A DNA stretch of 64,000 nt from positions 310,001 to 374,000 of the forward strand of contig NZ_CP159833.1 in assembly GCF_047730175.1 (NCBI RefSeq), written 5' to 3'. The notes beneath the pieces are model-generated. The model worked only from the letters and a program-made list of their open reading frames with translations. It was not told the DNA's origin and did not search any database. Each line of letters opens with the position of its first letter. Positions within the stretch are counted from its first letter, which is position 1. The translations under genes were made by a program, and so were the position numbers. The DNA comes from Marifrigoribacter sp047730175. GTDB taxonomy: Bacteria > Bacteroidota > Bacteroidia > Flavobacteriales > Flavobacteriaceae. Positions 49,184 through 58,892 of this stretch are shown here, one piece after another.

Positions 49184-49948
49184 ATGGGAAAAATTATTGC
49201 AATAGCAAACCAAAAAGGCGGTGTAGGCAAAACTACAACCACGATTAATCTTGCGGCTTCATTGGGTGTGTTAGAAAAAAAAGTTTTATTAATTGATGCT
49301 GATCCTCAGGCAAATGCTTCATCAGGACTCGGTATTGATGTAGAAAAAGTTGAAAAAGGGACCTATCGCTTATTAGAACATTCAACTTCTGCAAAAGAGG
49401 CTATTATTTCAACTAATTCACCAAATGTAGATATTATACCTGCCCATATAGATTTAGTTGCTATTGAAATTGAACTTGTAGATAAAAAAAACAGAGAATA
49501 TATGTTAAAGGAAGCCATCAAAGATATTATTGATGACTATGACTATATTCTTATTGACTGTGCTCCTTCTTTAGGATTATTGACCTTAAATGCACTTACC
49601 GCTGCACACGCAGTTTTAATTCCTATTCAATGTGAATATTTTGCTCTTGAAGGATTAGGAAAATTATTAAATACGATTAAAAGTGTTCAAAAAGTTCATA
49701 ACCCAGATTTAGATATTGAGGGTTTACTATTAACAATGTACGATTCTAGACTTAGGCTTTCAAATCAGGTAGTTGAAGAAGTTAAAAAACATTTTGATAA
49801 AATGGTGTTTAAAACTATCATTCAACGAAATGTAAGTTTAGGGGAAGCTCCAAGTTATGGTGAAAGCATTATTAGTTATGATGCAAGTAGTAAAGGTGCT
49901 AATAATTACTTAAGTTTGGCGCAAGAGATAATTAAAAAAAACACGTGA
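49184..49948 (+). CDS. parA: chromosome partitioning ATPase ParA
   Basis: 254 residues, Soj type without N-terminal helix-turn-helix. Deviant Walker A KGGVGKTTTT (11-20), Walker A' LLIDADPQANASSGLG, Walker B ILIDCAPSLGLLTLNALTAA. With ParB it segregates the chromosome origin. First gene of a conserved Bacteroidota run parA-parB-DUF5683-dapB-lepB-wbqC. A single DnaA-box-like CTATCCACA lies 42 bases upstream (49134-49142), not enough to call an origin. Confidence 0.95.
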   Translation: MGKIIAIANQKGGVGKTTTTINLAASLGVLEKKVLLIDADPQANASSGLGIDVEKVEKGTYRLLEHSTSAKEAIISTNSPNVDIIPAHIDLVAIEIELVDKKNREYMLKEAIKDIIDDYDYILIDCAPSLGLLTLNALTAAHAVLIPIQCEYFALEGLGKLLNTIKSVQKVHNPDLDIEGLLLTMYDSRLRLSNQVVEEVKKHFDKMVFKTIIQRNVSLGEAPSYGESIISYDASSKGANNYLSLAQEIIKKNT

Positions 49949-49955
49949 TATTTTC

Positions 49956-50858
49956 ATGGCGAAGGCAACTAAAAAACAAGCTTTAGGACGTGGGCTTTCT
50001 GCTCTTTTAAAAGATCCATCTAATGACATTACTACTGCAACAGATAAAAATGCAGATAAGGTTGTTGGGAGTATTGTTGATTTAGAGCTTGGTTCCATAG
50101 AAGTTAATCCCTTTCAGCCAAGAACAAGTTTTAATGAAGAATCTTTAAGAGAACTTGCTTCCTCAATAAAAGAATTAGGTGTAATACAACCTATCACAGT
50201 TAGAAAATTAGACTTTGACCGCTATCAATTAGTAAGTGGTGAAAGAAGGTTTAGAGCTTCAAAATTAATCGGCCTAGAACGTATTCCTGCATTTATTCGA
50301 ATTGCAAATGATCAGGAGTCATTAGAAATGGCATTGGTCGAAAATATTCAACGACAAGATTTAGATCCTATAGAAATTGCATTGTCTTATCAACGTTTAA
50401 TTGAAGAAATTCAGGTAACCCAAGACGAATTAAGTGATCGTGTTGGTAAAAACCGTTCTACCATAGCAAATTATCTTCGTTTACTTCGGTTAGATCCAAT
50501 TATTCAAACGGGTATGCGTGATAACTTTATTAGTATGGGCCATGGTAGAGCGCTGATTAATATTGATGATCTTGGAGACCAATTAGATATTTATGAAAAA
50601 ATAATTTCTGAAAATCTTTCAGTTCGTGCAACTGAAGCTTTGGTTAGAAATCTTAAGTCGCCTTCAGCAAAAAAACCAACAGAAAAAAAAGGGGAACAAC
50701 CTACCTATATTAAAACTGCAAAAAAACAGTTAACTGAATTGTTAGAAAGTAACGTTTCAGTAAAAGTTAGTGAAACTGGAAAAGGGCAAATGATGATTCC
50801 ATTTAAAAACAAAAAAGATTTTTTACGCATCTTGAATTTATTAAAAAGTGAAATATAG
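49956..50858 (+). CDS. parB: chromosome partitioning protein ParB
   Basis: 300 residues. N-terminal CTPase/nuclease fold: EVNPFQPRTSFNEESLRELA, GERRFRASKLIGLERIPA, ENIQRQDLDPIEIALSYQRL; helix-turn-helix TQDELSDRVGKNRSTIANYL RLL; short C-terminal dimerisation domain. Spreads from parS as a CTP clamp. I did not find a parS consensus (TGTTTCACGTGAAACA) in the window. Overlaps the DUF5683 gene by 11 bases. Confidence 0.95.
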   Translation: MAKATKKQALGRGLSALLKDPSNDITTATDKNADKVVGSIVDLELGSIEVNPFQPRTSFNEESLRELASSIKELGVIQPITVRKLDFDRYQLVSGERRFRASKLIGLERIPAFIRIANDQESLEMALVENIQRQDLDPIEIALSYQRLIEEIQVTQDELSDRVGKNRSTIANYLRLLRLDPIIQTGMRDNFISMGHGRALINIDDLGDQLDIYEKIISENLSVRATEALVRNLKSPSAKKPTEKKGEQPTYIKTAKKQLTELLESNVSVKVSETGKGQMMIPFKNKKDFLRILNLLKSEI

Positions 50859-51444
50859 ATTTTTAATCATGTTGTTATTAAGTGCTGTTCTAATTTCTAC
50901 GGCACAAGAGACCGATACACTTTCAGTAAAGAAAGAAGAAATTATGGTCGTTAAAGATATTTCTATAATCAAAGAACCTTATGATCCTTTGACTCCTGCA
51001 AAAGCAGCATTTTATTCTGCTGTACTTCCTGGTTTAGGACAAGCGTATAATGAAAAGTATTGGAAGATTCCAATCATCTATGCAGGTATTGCGGGTGGTA
51101 TTTACCTTCATATTCAAAATGATAAAGATTATGATCGTTTCAGAAATGCTTATAAAAGTAGATTAGCTGGACTTACAGACGATGAGTTTTACGGTGATGG
51201 AACTTCACCACTTATATCTACAGATCGATTGGTAGATGCCCAAAAAACAGCCCAAAGAAACAAAGATTTAAGTATCGTAATATCTCTTGTTTTTTATTTA
51301 GTTAATATAATAGATGCCAACGTAGATGCGCATTTACGACAATATAATGTGAATGACGACCTTACATTAAGACCCAATTTTGAAATTGACCCAATTAATT
51401 CGCAAGCAAATTACGGCTTGTCTCTTAAGCTAAATCTCAAATGA
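50848..51444 (+). CDS. DUF5683 domain-containing protein
   Basis: 198 residues. A Sec signal (MKYRFLIMLLLSAVLISTAQ) is followed by the DUF5683 core PAKAAFYSAVLPGLGQAYNEKYWKIPI, two hydrophobic segments (IYAGIAGGIYLHI and SIVISLVFYLVNIID) and NVDAHLRQYNVND. Unknown function; membrane-associated. Overlaps parB by 11 and dapB by 4 bases, so it is translated within the partition operon. Confidence 0.88.
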   Translation: MKYRFLIMLLLSAVLISTAQETDTLSVKKEEIMVVKDISIIKEPYDPLTPAKAAFYSAVLPGLGQAYNEKYWKIPIIYAGIAGGIYLHIQNDKDYDRFRNAYKSRLAGLTDDEFYGDGTSPLISTDRLVDAQKTAQRNKDLSIVISLVFYLVNIIDANVDAHLRQYNVNDDLTLRPNFEIDPINSQANYGLSLKLNLK

Positions 51445-52142
51445 AAATAGCTCTTTTGGGATATGGGAAGATGGGTAAAACCATTGAAAAACTAGCCCTA
51501 AACAAAGGGCATCAAGTAGTTTTAAAAACTTCAAGTAAGGACATTACATTCGATGTATCAGAAGCTGATGTTGCGATTGAGTTTTCTACTCCAAACGCAG
51601 CTATTCAAAATATTAAAAGGTGTCTAGAACAAGATACACCGATAGTTTCAGGAACCACAGGATGGTTAGATCATTATAATGAAATGATAAAGTTATGTGA
51701 AAATCGTAACGGAAGTTTCATCTATGCGTCCAACTTCAGTGTTGGAGTAAATTTATTTTTTAGCATCAATGAATATGTTTCGAAATTACTGAAACCTTGG
51801 AAAGAATATGATGCATCTATCGAAGAAATACATCATACTGAAAAAAAAGATGCTCCCAGTGGTACTGCTATTTCATTAGCTGAAGGAATTTTAAAAAATT
51901 CAAAAAAGTCACATTGGAAGTTAGATAGTAATTCAGAAGAAAGTTTGAGTATTTCAGCTAAAAGAATTAATGATGTAAAAGGAACACATATTGTTTCTTA
52001 TCAATCTGAAATAGATTCAATTACAATTAAGCATGAAGCACACAGCAGAGACGGTTTTGCTTTAGGTGCATTGTTAGCTGCAGAATGGCTACAAGATAAA
52101 AAAGGAGTATATTCTATGAAAGATGTACTTGAAATAAAATAA
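51441..52142 (+). CDS. dapB: 4-hydroxy-tetrahydrodipicolinate reductase
   Basis: 233 residues. NAD(P) motif GYGKMGKTIE (7-16), catalytic stretch EIHHTEKKDAPSGTA (His pair and Lys), VSGTTGW and C-terminal GFALGALLAAEWL. Second committed step of diaminopimelate and lysine synthesis. Short compared with E. coli (273 aa), as normal for Bacteroidota. 6 bases upstream of lepB. Confidence 0.94.
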   Translation: MKIALLGYGKMGKTIEKLALNKGHQVVLKTSSKDITFDVSEADVAIEFSTPNAAIQNIKRCLEQDTPIVSGTTGWLDHYNEMIKLCENRNGSFIYASNFSVGVNLFFSINEYVSKLLKPWKEYDASIEEIHHTEKKDAPSGTAISLAEGILKNSKKSHWKLDSNSEESLSISAKRINDVKGTHIVSYQSEIDSITIKHEAHSRDGFALGALLAAEWLQDKKGVYSMKDVLEIK

Positions 52143-52148
52143 ACGAAT

Positions 52149-53720
52149 ATGACTTTTACGACCTTATTACTATTTGTATTAATCGTCCAAGCCCTTCACT
52201 TTCTAGGTACTTGGAAACTCTACACACTTGCAGGTAGAAAAGCATGGGAAGCTGCTATACCAATTTACAATGCAGTTGTATTAATGAAGATTATTAACCG
52301 ACCTTGGTGGTGGGTTATCTTACTATTTGTCCCTATTGTCAACCTTATTATGTTTCCAGTAGTTTGGGTTGAAACCTTGCGTAGTTTTGGTAAAAATAGT
52401 ACTACAGATACCTGGTTAGGGGTACTTACATTTGGTTTATACATCTATTATATTAATTATACTCAAGAGGTAAAATACATCGATGATAGAAGTTTAAAAC
52501 CCAGAACCTCAACAGGAGAATGGGTGAGTTCAATATTATTTGCGGTAGTTGCTGCAACTATTGTTCATACTTATTTTATGCAACCATTTACGATACCAAC
52601 CTCTTCTTTAGAAAAAACATTATTAGTGGGTGATTTTCTTTTTGTAAGTAAATTTCATTACGGAGCAAGAACTCCATTAACAGCAGTATCTTTTCCTATG
52701 GTGCATGATACAATTCCTGTTATTAGAAAAAAATCGTATTCCACAACACCACAGTTACCATACTTTAGATTACCAGGCTTTCAAAATATTAAACATAACG
52801 ATATCGTAGTTTTTAATTGGCCTATAGACACCGTAAATGCCTTTCAACAATATAGCGATGGAAAACATTATTATAAACCCATCGACAAAAAATCGAATTA
52901 TGTAAAACGTTGTGTAGGACTTCCTGGAGATTCACTAGAAGTAAGAGATGGTTATGTTTACATTAATGGAAAGCAAAATGAATTACCAGAAAGAGCGAAA
53001 CTTCAATTTGCTTATGCCATATCTGTAAAGAGACCTTTAAATTTAAAATATATAGCGGAACGTTTTGATGTTACAGACATCTACCCTGTAAATAGAGAAG
53101 GCACTTTATATCAAGCTCATATGACTGTTGAAGCCTATGAAAAATTTAAAAACTATCCCGATGTAAATGAGATCGTTTCCTTAAAAAGAAAAAAAGAAAA
53201 TTGGGATAAGGGAATGTTTCCACATGATCCACAATTTCAATGGGATGTAAATTTCTATGGACCTCTTTATATTCCTCAAAAAGATGCAACTGTAGTTATC
53301 AATACTGAAAGTATTTCTTTTTACAAACGAGTTATTGAAGTGTACGAAGGAAGCGAAATGGGACTCGATCAAAAAATTACCACATCTGGTACTGAAGTTC
53401 TTTTAAATGGAGCTCCTATAACAGAATACACCTTTTTACAGGATTATTATTGGATGATGGGTGATAATAGAAATAATTCAGAAGATGCTCGATCTTGGGG
53501 TTATACTCCGTCAAATCACGTTGTAGGTAAACCTGTTTTTGTTTGGATGAGTTTTAATAATACGAATCAAAGTTTATTTAATTGGTCTCCTCGTTGGGAA
53601 CGATTTTTCACTACCGTTGGAGGTAATGGTAAGCCTGTCTCCTATTTTTATTATTTCTTAGGCTTATTAGCAGCATGGTATGTATTTACTTTTTTCAGAA
53701 AGAAGAGAAAGAACGCATAA
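52149..53720 (+). CDS. lepB: signal peptidase I, long form
   Basis: 523 residues, well over the usual 250-330. N-terminal 110 residues hold three to four membrane helices; a further anchor precedes the catalytic Ser153 in FTIPTSSLEKTLLVGDFLFV (SSL instead of the usual SM). The general base is Lys253 in YVKRCVGLPGD, and the C-terminal box GDNRNNSEDARSWGYTP is present. An insertion of about 150 residues separates the two catalytic boxes from the C-terminal box, a known feature in this phylum. Removes Sec signal peptides. Confidence 0.93.
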   Translation: MTFTTLLLFVLIVQALHFLGTWKLYTLAGRKAWEAAIPIYNAVVLMKIINRPWWWVILLFVPIVNLIMFPVVWVETLRSFGKNSTTDTWLGVLTFGLYIYYINYTQEVKYIDDRSLKPRTSTGEWVSSILFAVVAATIVHTYFMQPFTIPTSSLEKTLLVGDFLFVSKFHYGARTPLTAVSFPMVHDTIPVIRKKSYSTTPQLPYFRLPGFQNIKHNDIVVFNWPIDTVNAFQQYSDGKHYYKPIDKKSNYVKRCVGLPGDSLEVRDGYVYINGKQNELPERAKLQFAYAISVKRPLNLKYIAERFDVTDIYPVNREGTLYQAHMTVEAYEKFKNYPDVNEIVSLKRKKENWDKGMFPHDPQFQWDVNFYGPLYIPQKDATVVINTESISFYKRVIEVYEGSEMGLDQKITTSGTEVLLNGAPITEYTFLQDYYWMMGDNRNNSEDARSWGYTPSNHVVGKPVFVWMSFNNTNQSLFNWSPRWERFFTTVGGNGKPVSYFYYFLGLLAAWYVFTFFRKKRKNA

Positions 53721-53732
53721 TTTTAAATTGAT

Positions 53733-54368
53733 ATGAATAGGATTTTAATACATCCCTCCTATTTTCCTTCCATTGCTCAAATGGCAGCCATGGTACAGTC
53801 AAGTCATGTTGTATTTGAAGATGATGATAATTATCAGAAACAAACCTATAGAAACAGAGCGTTTATTGCACATAGTAACGGAGCATTATTATTAAATATA
53901 CCGATACTTCATTCAAAAAACGGAGTAAAAATTAAGACTAAAGACGTCAAAGTTGAAAATAGTTTTCCCTGGCAATACCATCATTTAAAGTCTATTCAGA
54001 CCGCATATCGCTCTTCTCCTTTTTATGAATACTATGAAGATGAATTTAGTTCTTTATTTACAGATAAAGTAGGTTCCCTATTTGAACATAACATGAAAAT
54101 TCATCATCTATTATGTGAATTAATTGATATCGAAATTCCTTTTTCCTTTTCAAAAGAATATATGAAGGACCCAAAAGAAACAGATTATCGGTTTTTAATT
54201 AATGCGAAAGCTAAGTTGCAATATACTTTTCCTCCTTACCACCAGGTACTTGAAGAAAGACATGGGTTTTTAGAAAATCTATCCATTTTAGACCTTTTAT
54301 TTAATGAAGGACCTAATACAATTACCTACTTAAAAGACTTAAAGATTACTCCCAACCCACCATTGTAA
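53733..54368 (+). CDS. WbqC family protein
   Basis: 211 residues matching WbqC: HPSYFPSIAQMAAMVQSSHV at the start, RNRAFIAHSNGALLLNIPIL, WQYHHLKSIQTAYRSSPFYEYYEDEF and the C-terminal YPPYHQ-like FPPYHQVLEERHGFLENLSI LDLLF. Linked to polysaccharide or glycosyltransferase pathways elsewhere, but its activity is not fixed. Ends with 23 bases overlapping the convergent phosphatase gene. Confidence 0.88.
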   Translation: MNRILIHPSYFPSIAQMAAMVQSSHVVFEDDDNYQKQTYRNRAFIAHSNGALLLNIPILHSKNGVKIKTKDVKVENSFPWQYHHLKSIQTAYRSSPFYEYYEDEFSSLFTDKVGSLFEHNMKIHHLLCELIDIEIPFSFSKEYMKDPKETDYRFLINAKAKLQYTFPPYHQVLEERHGFLENLSILDLLFNEGPNTITYLKDLKITPNPPL

Positions 54369-55362
54369 AAATTGGATAATGATCTGAAAAAGAGTTTTTA
54401 ATGGTCTTAAATTTTAAAACTTCAAAAGAGTTTGAAGTAAAAATATAATCAATTCTCATAGGGTACGAATCAAATGAATAAGTAGTTCCTAAACCATTCC
54501 CTCTTTCAATAAAGGTATCCTTCATATCTTTCTGCAGCTCTTTATATGTATATGAAAAAGGGGTATTATTTAAATCACCACTTAAAAGCACTGGATATTT
54601 AGAGCTTGCTTTATGCGCCAATACTTGAGTTACTTGTTCTTGTTGTTTAACAAAGGTACTTGCTATTCTTTTTCGTAACCTATCTTTATTTCCTTCTTGC
54701 AATGAACTAACTGAAGGTGTAATACTCATGGATTGTAAATGCAAATTATAGATGCGTAGTGTATCATTATTAACAATTACATCTGCATAAATTCCATTAT
54801 TATTAGATGCTAAGAAATCGAAAGCCCCTTTATTTATTAAAGGATACTTTGAAAATATAGCATGTCCCAGGCTAGCAATACGCCTTTTAAAATAAGTATA
54901 TTGATAAGGATATGCAGAAAAATCTACTTTATGATCTTTATAGTATTCTTGAATAGAAATAATATCAGGTTCTTCTTCTTTTATTAATTCTGAAATAATT
55001 TTAGGCACATCTTCTGTTGAATTTTTTTCATACGCATTGAAAAGACGAACATTATAACTTAGTAATGTAATTTTTTTATCAAATTTTGAAGCATCTCCTT
55101 CCGAAGAAAATTCAAAAAAAGGATTAAAATGAAAATAGGCAACAAACAATATGAATCCTGAAAGCAAAGCTTTCTTTTTTAATCCAATTCCCCAATACAG
55201 AAAAAATATAAAATTAATTAATAGCAAAGGAGAAACAGCTAGACTTAGCACAGATAGGGTTGGCCAAGTTTTTGGTGGAACATAGGGCAGAATGAAAGAA
55301 ATTATCAATAGTATTGCTACTATAATATTTACTCCATATATAATTTTTTTTAAAATCCCCAA
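54346..55362 (-). CDS. endonuclease/exonuclease/phosphatase family protein, membrane-anchored
   Basis: 338 residues. Three N-terminal membrane helices (about 8-90), then the EEP domain: LLSYNVRLF, DIISIQEYY (metal Glu), GHAIFSKYPLI, LHLQSM, LLSGDLNNTPFSYTY, and C-terminal IDYIFTSN and FSDHYPIF. All metal and catalytic residues of DNase I-like phosphodiesterases are present. The substrate could be nucleic acid, a phosphoinositide or a lipid; the membrane anchor argues for the last two. Common neighbour of rhomboids in Bacteroidota. Confidence 0.88.
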   Translation of the reverse strand: MGILKKIIYGVNIIVAILLIISFILPYVPPKTWPTLSVLSLAVSPLLLINFIFFLYWGIGLKKKALLSGFILFVAYFHFNPFFEFSSEGDASKFDKKITLLSYNVRLFNAYEKNSTEDVPKIISELIKEEEPDIISIQEYYKDHKVDFSAYPYQYTYFKRRIASLGHAIFSKYPLINKGAFDFLASNNNGIYADVIVNNDTLRIYNLHLQSMSITPSVSSLQEGNKDRLRKRIASTFVKQQEQVTQVLAHKASSKYPVLLSGDLNNTPFSYTYKELQKDMKDTFIERGNGLGTTYSFDSYPMRIDYIFTSNSFEVLKFKTIKNSFSDHYPIFTMVGWE

Positions 55363-55416
55363 ATAATCTATTTTTACTATTCCCTAAACGAATACTTTGA
55401 CTTTATATTAGCCTAA

Positions 55417-56298
55417 TCAATCTTCTTTCCCAGCTTTAAAGAGAAAATCCTTTTCAGCTTTTGTTAAACTATCATATCCACTTTTACCAATTTTATCTAA
55501 AATAGCATCAATCTTTTTTTGATGCTCCATTTTTGAGTTACTAACCTTAGTTTTAGCATTGGCTTTTTTAGCATGTGGAGTTTTATGAACTTTTTTAAAA
55601 GGTCTTTTACTTCTTGGCTTCAATTGATTTGCAAACCAATCTAACATATTCTCGAACCATTTTCCAATATCATTCCCTTTTGCTAATTGTATGGCGTACA
55701 CATATCCAAAAATAGCACCTCCTACATGTGCAAGTAATCCTCCTTCATTCCCTGAAGTTGGTAGCCTTACTAAATCGAATAAAAATAGAAATAGCGCTAT
55801 TTGCCAGAGTTTTATTGTCAATGTAAAAAAACGAAGTGCTGTATTTGGAGTATAGGTAGCTATAAATACTATGACAGCCATTACAGCGCCAGAAGCGCCT
55901 AATAAAAAGCCTGAATCGTTCTTGAATACAGGAAGTACATTATAGGACAACACAAATAAAAGGCCTCCAAAAAGTCCTCCTAATAAATAAATAGTGAGAA
56001 AACGTTTTTCAGAAAAAAGATTGAGAATATATTTACCAAACCAGTGTAACCAAAGCATATTAAACAATAAATGAAAAAAATCAAAATGTAAAAAGCTATA
56101 CGTAAATAAGGACCAAGGTTGCGATAAGAGACCCCCTATATTTTCTGGTAAAACAAACCATTTTGTTAAAATTCCTGGATAAACCGTAAAGAAAAAAGCA
56201 CCCAAATGAATTAATAAAAAAATAATCACATTGATTGCAATTACTTTAATTATAATGCTTGCTGTTTTAAACTGATATAATAAATTATTTGTTGCCAT
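55417..56298 (-). CDS. rhomboid family intramembrane serine protease with long tail
   Basis: I start at 56298 (MATNNLLYQF) because the ATG at 56310 would overlap the upstream rhomboid. 293 residues: six membrane helices, catalytic Ser136 in LLGASGAVM and His191 in LLAHVGGAIFGY; HxxFN region HLLFNMLWLHWFG. The last 80 residues are a basic, cytoplasmic tail (RPFKKVHKTPHAKKANAKTK) then a rhomboid C-terminal motif ending YDSLTKAEKDFLFKAGKED. Second of two adjacent rhomboids. Confidence 0.88.
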   Translation of the reverse strand: MATNNLLYQFKTASIIIKVIAINVIIFLLIHLGAFFFTVYPGILTKWFVLPENIGGLLSQPWSLFTYSFLHFDFFHLLFNMLWLHWFGKYILNLFSEKRFLTIYLLGGLFGGLLFVLSYNVLPVFKNDSGFLLGASGAVMAVIVFIATYTPNTALRFFTLTIKLWQIALFLFLFDLVRLPTSGNEGGLLAHVGGAIFGYVYAIQLAKGNDIGKWFENMLDWFANQLKPRSKRPFKKVHKTPHAKKANAKTKVSNSKMEHQKKIDAILDKIGKSGYDSLTKAEKDFLFKAGKED

Positions 56299-56300
56299 AT

Positions 56301-57044
56301 TTAATTCCAACGTTGATCATTAAAACTATTTTTTTTCCAGTACCAAGCCATAATAAAACCAAATAGCGCGCCACCGATATGTGCCCAATGCGCAATTCCT
56401 TGACCAAGCAAAGAAAATCCTGTTAATCCAGAGAATAAATCCATTAAAATAATAACAGGAATAAAGTATTTAGCTTTAATTGGAATTGGTAAAAACATAA
56501 GCATAAGTTCAGCATTTGGGTACATTAAACCAAAAGCAACTAGTACTCCATAAATAGCCCCTGAAGCTCCCACTGCTGGAGTATTGAATGCAGAATACAT
56601 TGAATTAATTTTATCTTGTGATACAAATTCTAGTATCGCATTACTTCCGCCTGTTCCTGTAGTTAAAAAATTAGTAACATCTTCCTGACTCCAACCTCCT
56701 GCAAGTAGTGATTCTACAACACTTTCTACTTGATAATAATTAACTAAAGAATGAATTAATGCTGCTCCTAATCCTGCTGAAAAATAAAAGAATAAAAATT
56801 TCTTCTTACCCCATTGTGCTTCCAAAGGTGAACCAAACATGAACAATCCAAACATATTAAATAAAATATGACCAAATCCACCATGCATGAACATATGAGT
56901 CAGGGGTTGCCATAGTTGAAATCGAGGGCTTCCAAAATAAAACAATGAAAACCAATCATACATCATAGGATATACTTGTGATCCAATAAAGAATATCACA
57001 TTAATTATAATAAGGTGTTTAACCGTATCTGTTAGTCTTCCCAT
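56301..57044 (-). CDS. rhomboid family intramembrane serine protease
   Basis: 247 residues with six membrane helices. Ser161 in VGASGAIYG and His222 in WAHIGGALFG form the catalytic dyad; HMFMHGGFGHILFNMFGLFM is the conserved HxxxN loop. An insertion of about 45 residues (108-152) carries SQEDVTNFLTTGTGG between helices 3 and 4. It starts directly after the mutL stop (no spacing) and precedes the second rhomboid by 2 bases, so all three are co-transcribed. Confidence 0.9.
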   Translation of the reverse strand: MGRLTDTVKHLIIINVIFFIGSQVYPMMYDWFSLFYFGSPRFQLWQPLTHMFMHGGFGHILFNMFGLFMFGSPLEAQWGKKKFLFFYFSAGLGAALIHSLVNYYQVESVVESLLAGGWSQEDVTNFLTTGTGGSNAILEFVSQDKINSMYSAFNTPAVGASGAIYGVLVAFGLMYPNAELMLMFLPIPIKAKYFIPVIILMDLFSGLTGFSLLGQGIAHWAHIGGALFGFIMAWYWKKNSFNDQRWN

Positions 57045-58892
57045 TTACATAAATTTTTTATCCAAATCTGACGCATCTATAGTAATAAGTATAGGTTTAT
57101 TGTTTGGGGCTATTGTTGGTTCTTTACATGCAAATAACTGATGTATTATATGCTCTTGTTCTTCCTTATTCAAGGATGTTCCTGTTTTTACAGCAAAACT
57201 CTTCGCTAAAGATTTAGCCAATAAATCATTCTGACTAAATCCCGGCTCAGGAATCTCTTCATTAATATCATTAATCAATTGTTCTAAAATAGAAGGTATC
57301 TGACTTTCCGTAATAGTTACAGGGATGCCACTAATTTCAAGAGTATCCTCTTTAAAAGCCGAAAACACAAAACCTGTATGTTCTAATTGTTCTTGTATGT
57401 TTTTTATGATAGCGATATCTATACTGGATAATTGAATTTGTAATGGAAACAATAATTGCTGACTAACGGCTTCTTTAACGGTTATATTTTTTAATAATTC
57501 TTCATATAAAATACGTTGATGCGCTAAGTTTTGATGTATCACCATCATTCCACTCTTTACAGGGCTAATAAGGTACTTATTTTGAAGCTGAAACGTACTT
57601 CTGCCTCTTTCACTTTCATTCGTATCAAATAAATTACCCGTTACCTCATCACTTTCAAATTTTAAATCATGCTTAGAGAATTTCTCTACGGAAGCACCAT
57701 TTTCTAACCCTACATACATTGCTTCCCAAGAAGATGTTTTTTCTCTTTTATACGTTGGATTAAAATTACCTTGTGAGGAATCTCTCTGAAAAGGATTAAA
57801 GTTTCTATCAACCTCAATGGTAGGAGGCACCGGTTTTTTTTGATTGTAATCATAGGGAGTGTCTAGTCCCGAATCTTTATTAAAATCTAACACAGGCGCA
57901 ATACTAAACTGACCCAAACTATGTTTAATCGTTGATCTTAACATTGCGTAGATAGAATGTTCATCATCGAATTTAATTTCAGTTTTTGTGGGATGAATAT
58001 TAATATCGATTGATTGTGTATCTACTTCAAGAAATAAAAAATATCCCGGCTGTGAACTATCTTTAATCAACCCTTCAAAAGCTGAAAGTATCGCATGATG
58101 TAAATAAGAACTTTTTATATATCGGTTATTGACAAAGAAGAACTGTTCTCCTCTGCTTTTTTTAGCAAATTCTGGCTTAATAATAAAACCATCAACCACA
58201 ACAATATCAGTCTCTTCAGAAACAGGAACTAATTTTTCATTTGTTTTTGCACCAAAAATATTTACAATTCGCTGACGTATGTTTGAGCTAGGTAAATTAA
58301 AAATTGAAGTTCCATTACTTAATAAAATAAATTCAATCTGAGGATGTGCTAAGCCCACTCGATGAAATTCATCTATAATATGTCTTATTTCTACCGTATT
58401 ACTTTTTAAAAAGTTTCTTCTTGCAGGTATGTTATAAAATAAATTTTTTACTGAAATAGTCGTGCCTGTTGGCGTAACTATAGGTTCTTGAGAATTTACG
58501 TGACTCCCTTCAATACAAATTTGAGTTCCAATCTCTTCCCCTTCAATTTTAGTTTTCAACTCAACATGGGCAATTGCAGCAATTGAAGCGAGTGCTTCTC
58601 CTCTAAACCCTTTGGTATGAATATTAAAAAGATCTTCCGCTTTACGGATTTTTGAAGTGGCATGACGTTCAAAACACATGCGAGCATCTGTCAAACTCAT
58701 CCCTTTACCATTATCGATTACCTGAACTAATGTTTTTCCAGCATCTTTAATAATTAATTTGATGGAAGTAGCCTTTGCATCAATTGCATTTTCAAGTAAT
58801 TCTTTAACTACGGAAGCAGGTCGTTGAACAACCTCACCGGCAGCAATTTGATTTGCAACATGATCGGGTAATAACTGAATAATGTCTGCCAT
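57045..58892 (-). CDS. mutL: DNA mismatch repair protein MutL
   Basis: 615 residues. GHKL ATPase: ELLENAIDAKATSI, DNGKGM, TKGFRGEALASIAAIA; S5-like domain with FFFVNNRYIKSSYLHHAI. A variable linker (360-435) is followed by the C-terminal dimerisation domain. The endonuclease motif DQHAx2Ex4E of most bacterial MutL proteins is replaced by HQNLAHQRILYE, so metal-dependent nicking may be lost. Overlaps the next upstream gene by one base and is followed by two rhomboid genes. Confidence 0.95.
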   Translation of the reverse strand: MADIIQLLPDHVANQIAAGEVVQRPASVVKELLENAIDAKATSIKLIIKDAGKTLVQVIDNGKGMSLTDARMCFERHATSKIRKAEDLFNIHTKGFRGEALASIAAIAHVELKTKIEGEEIGTQICIEGSHVNSQEPIVTPTGTTISVKNLFYNIPARRNFLKSNTVEIRHIIDEFHRVGLAHPQIEFILLSNGTSIFNLPSSNIRQRIVNIFGAKTNEKLVPVSEETDIVVVDGFIIKPEFAKKSRGEQFFFVNNRYIKSSYLHHAILSAFEGLIKDSSQPGYFLFLEVDTQSIDINIHPTKTEIKFDDEHSIYAMLRSTIKHSLGQFSIAPVLDFNKDSGLDTPYDYNQKKPVPPTIEVDRNFNPFQRDSSQGNFNPTYKREKTSSWEAMYVGLENGASVEKFSKHDLKFESDEVTGNLFDTNESERGRSTFQLQNKYLISPVKSGMMVIHQNLAHQRILYEELLKNITVKEAVSQQLLFPLQIQLSSIDIAIIKNIQEQLEHTGFVFSAFKEDTLEISGIPVTITESQIPSILEQLINDINEEIPEPGFSQNDLLAKSLAKSFAVKTGTSLNKEEQEHIIHQLFACKEPTIAPNNKPILITIDASDLDKKFM

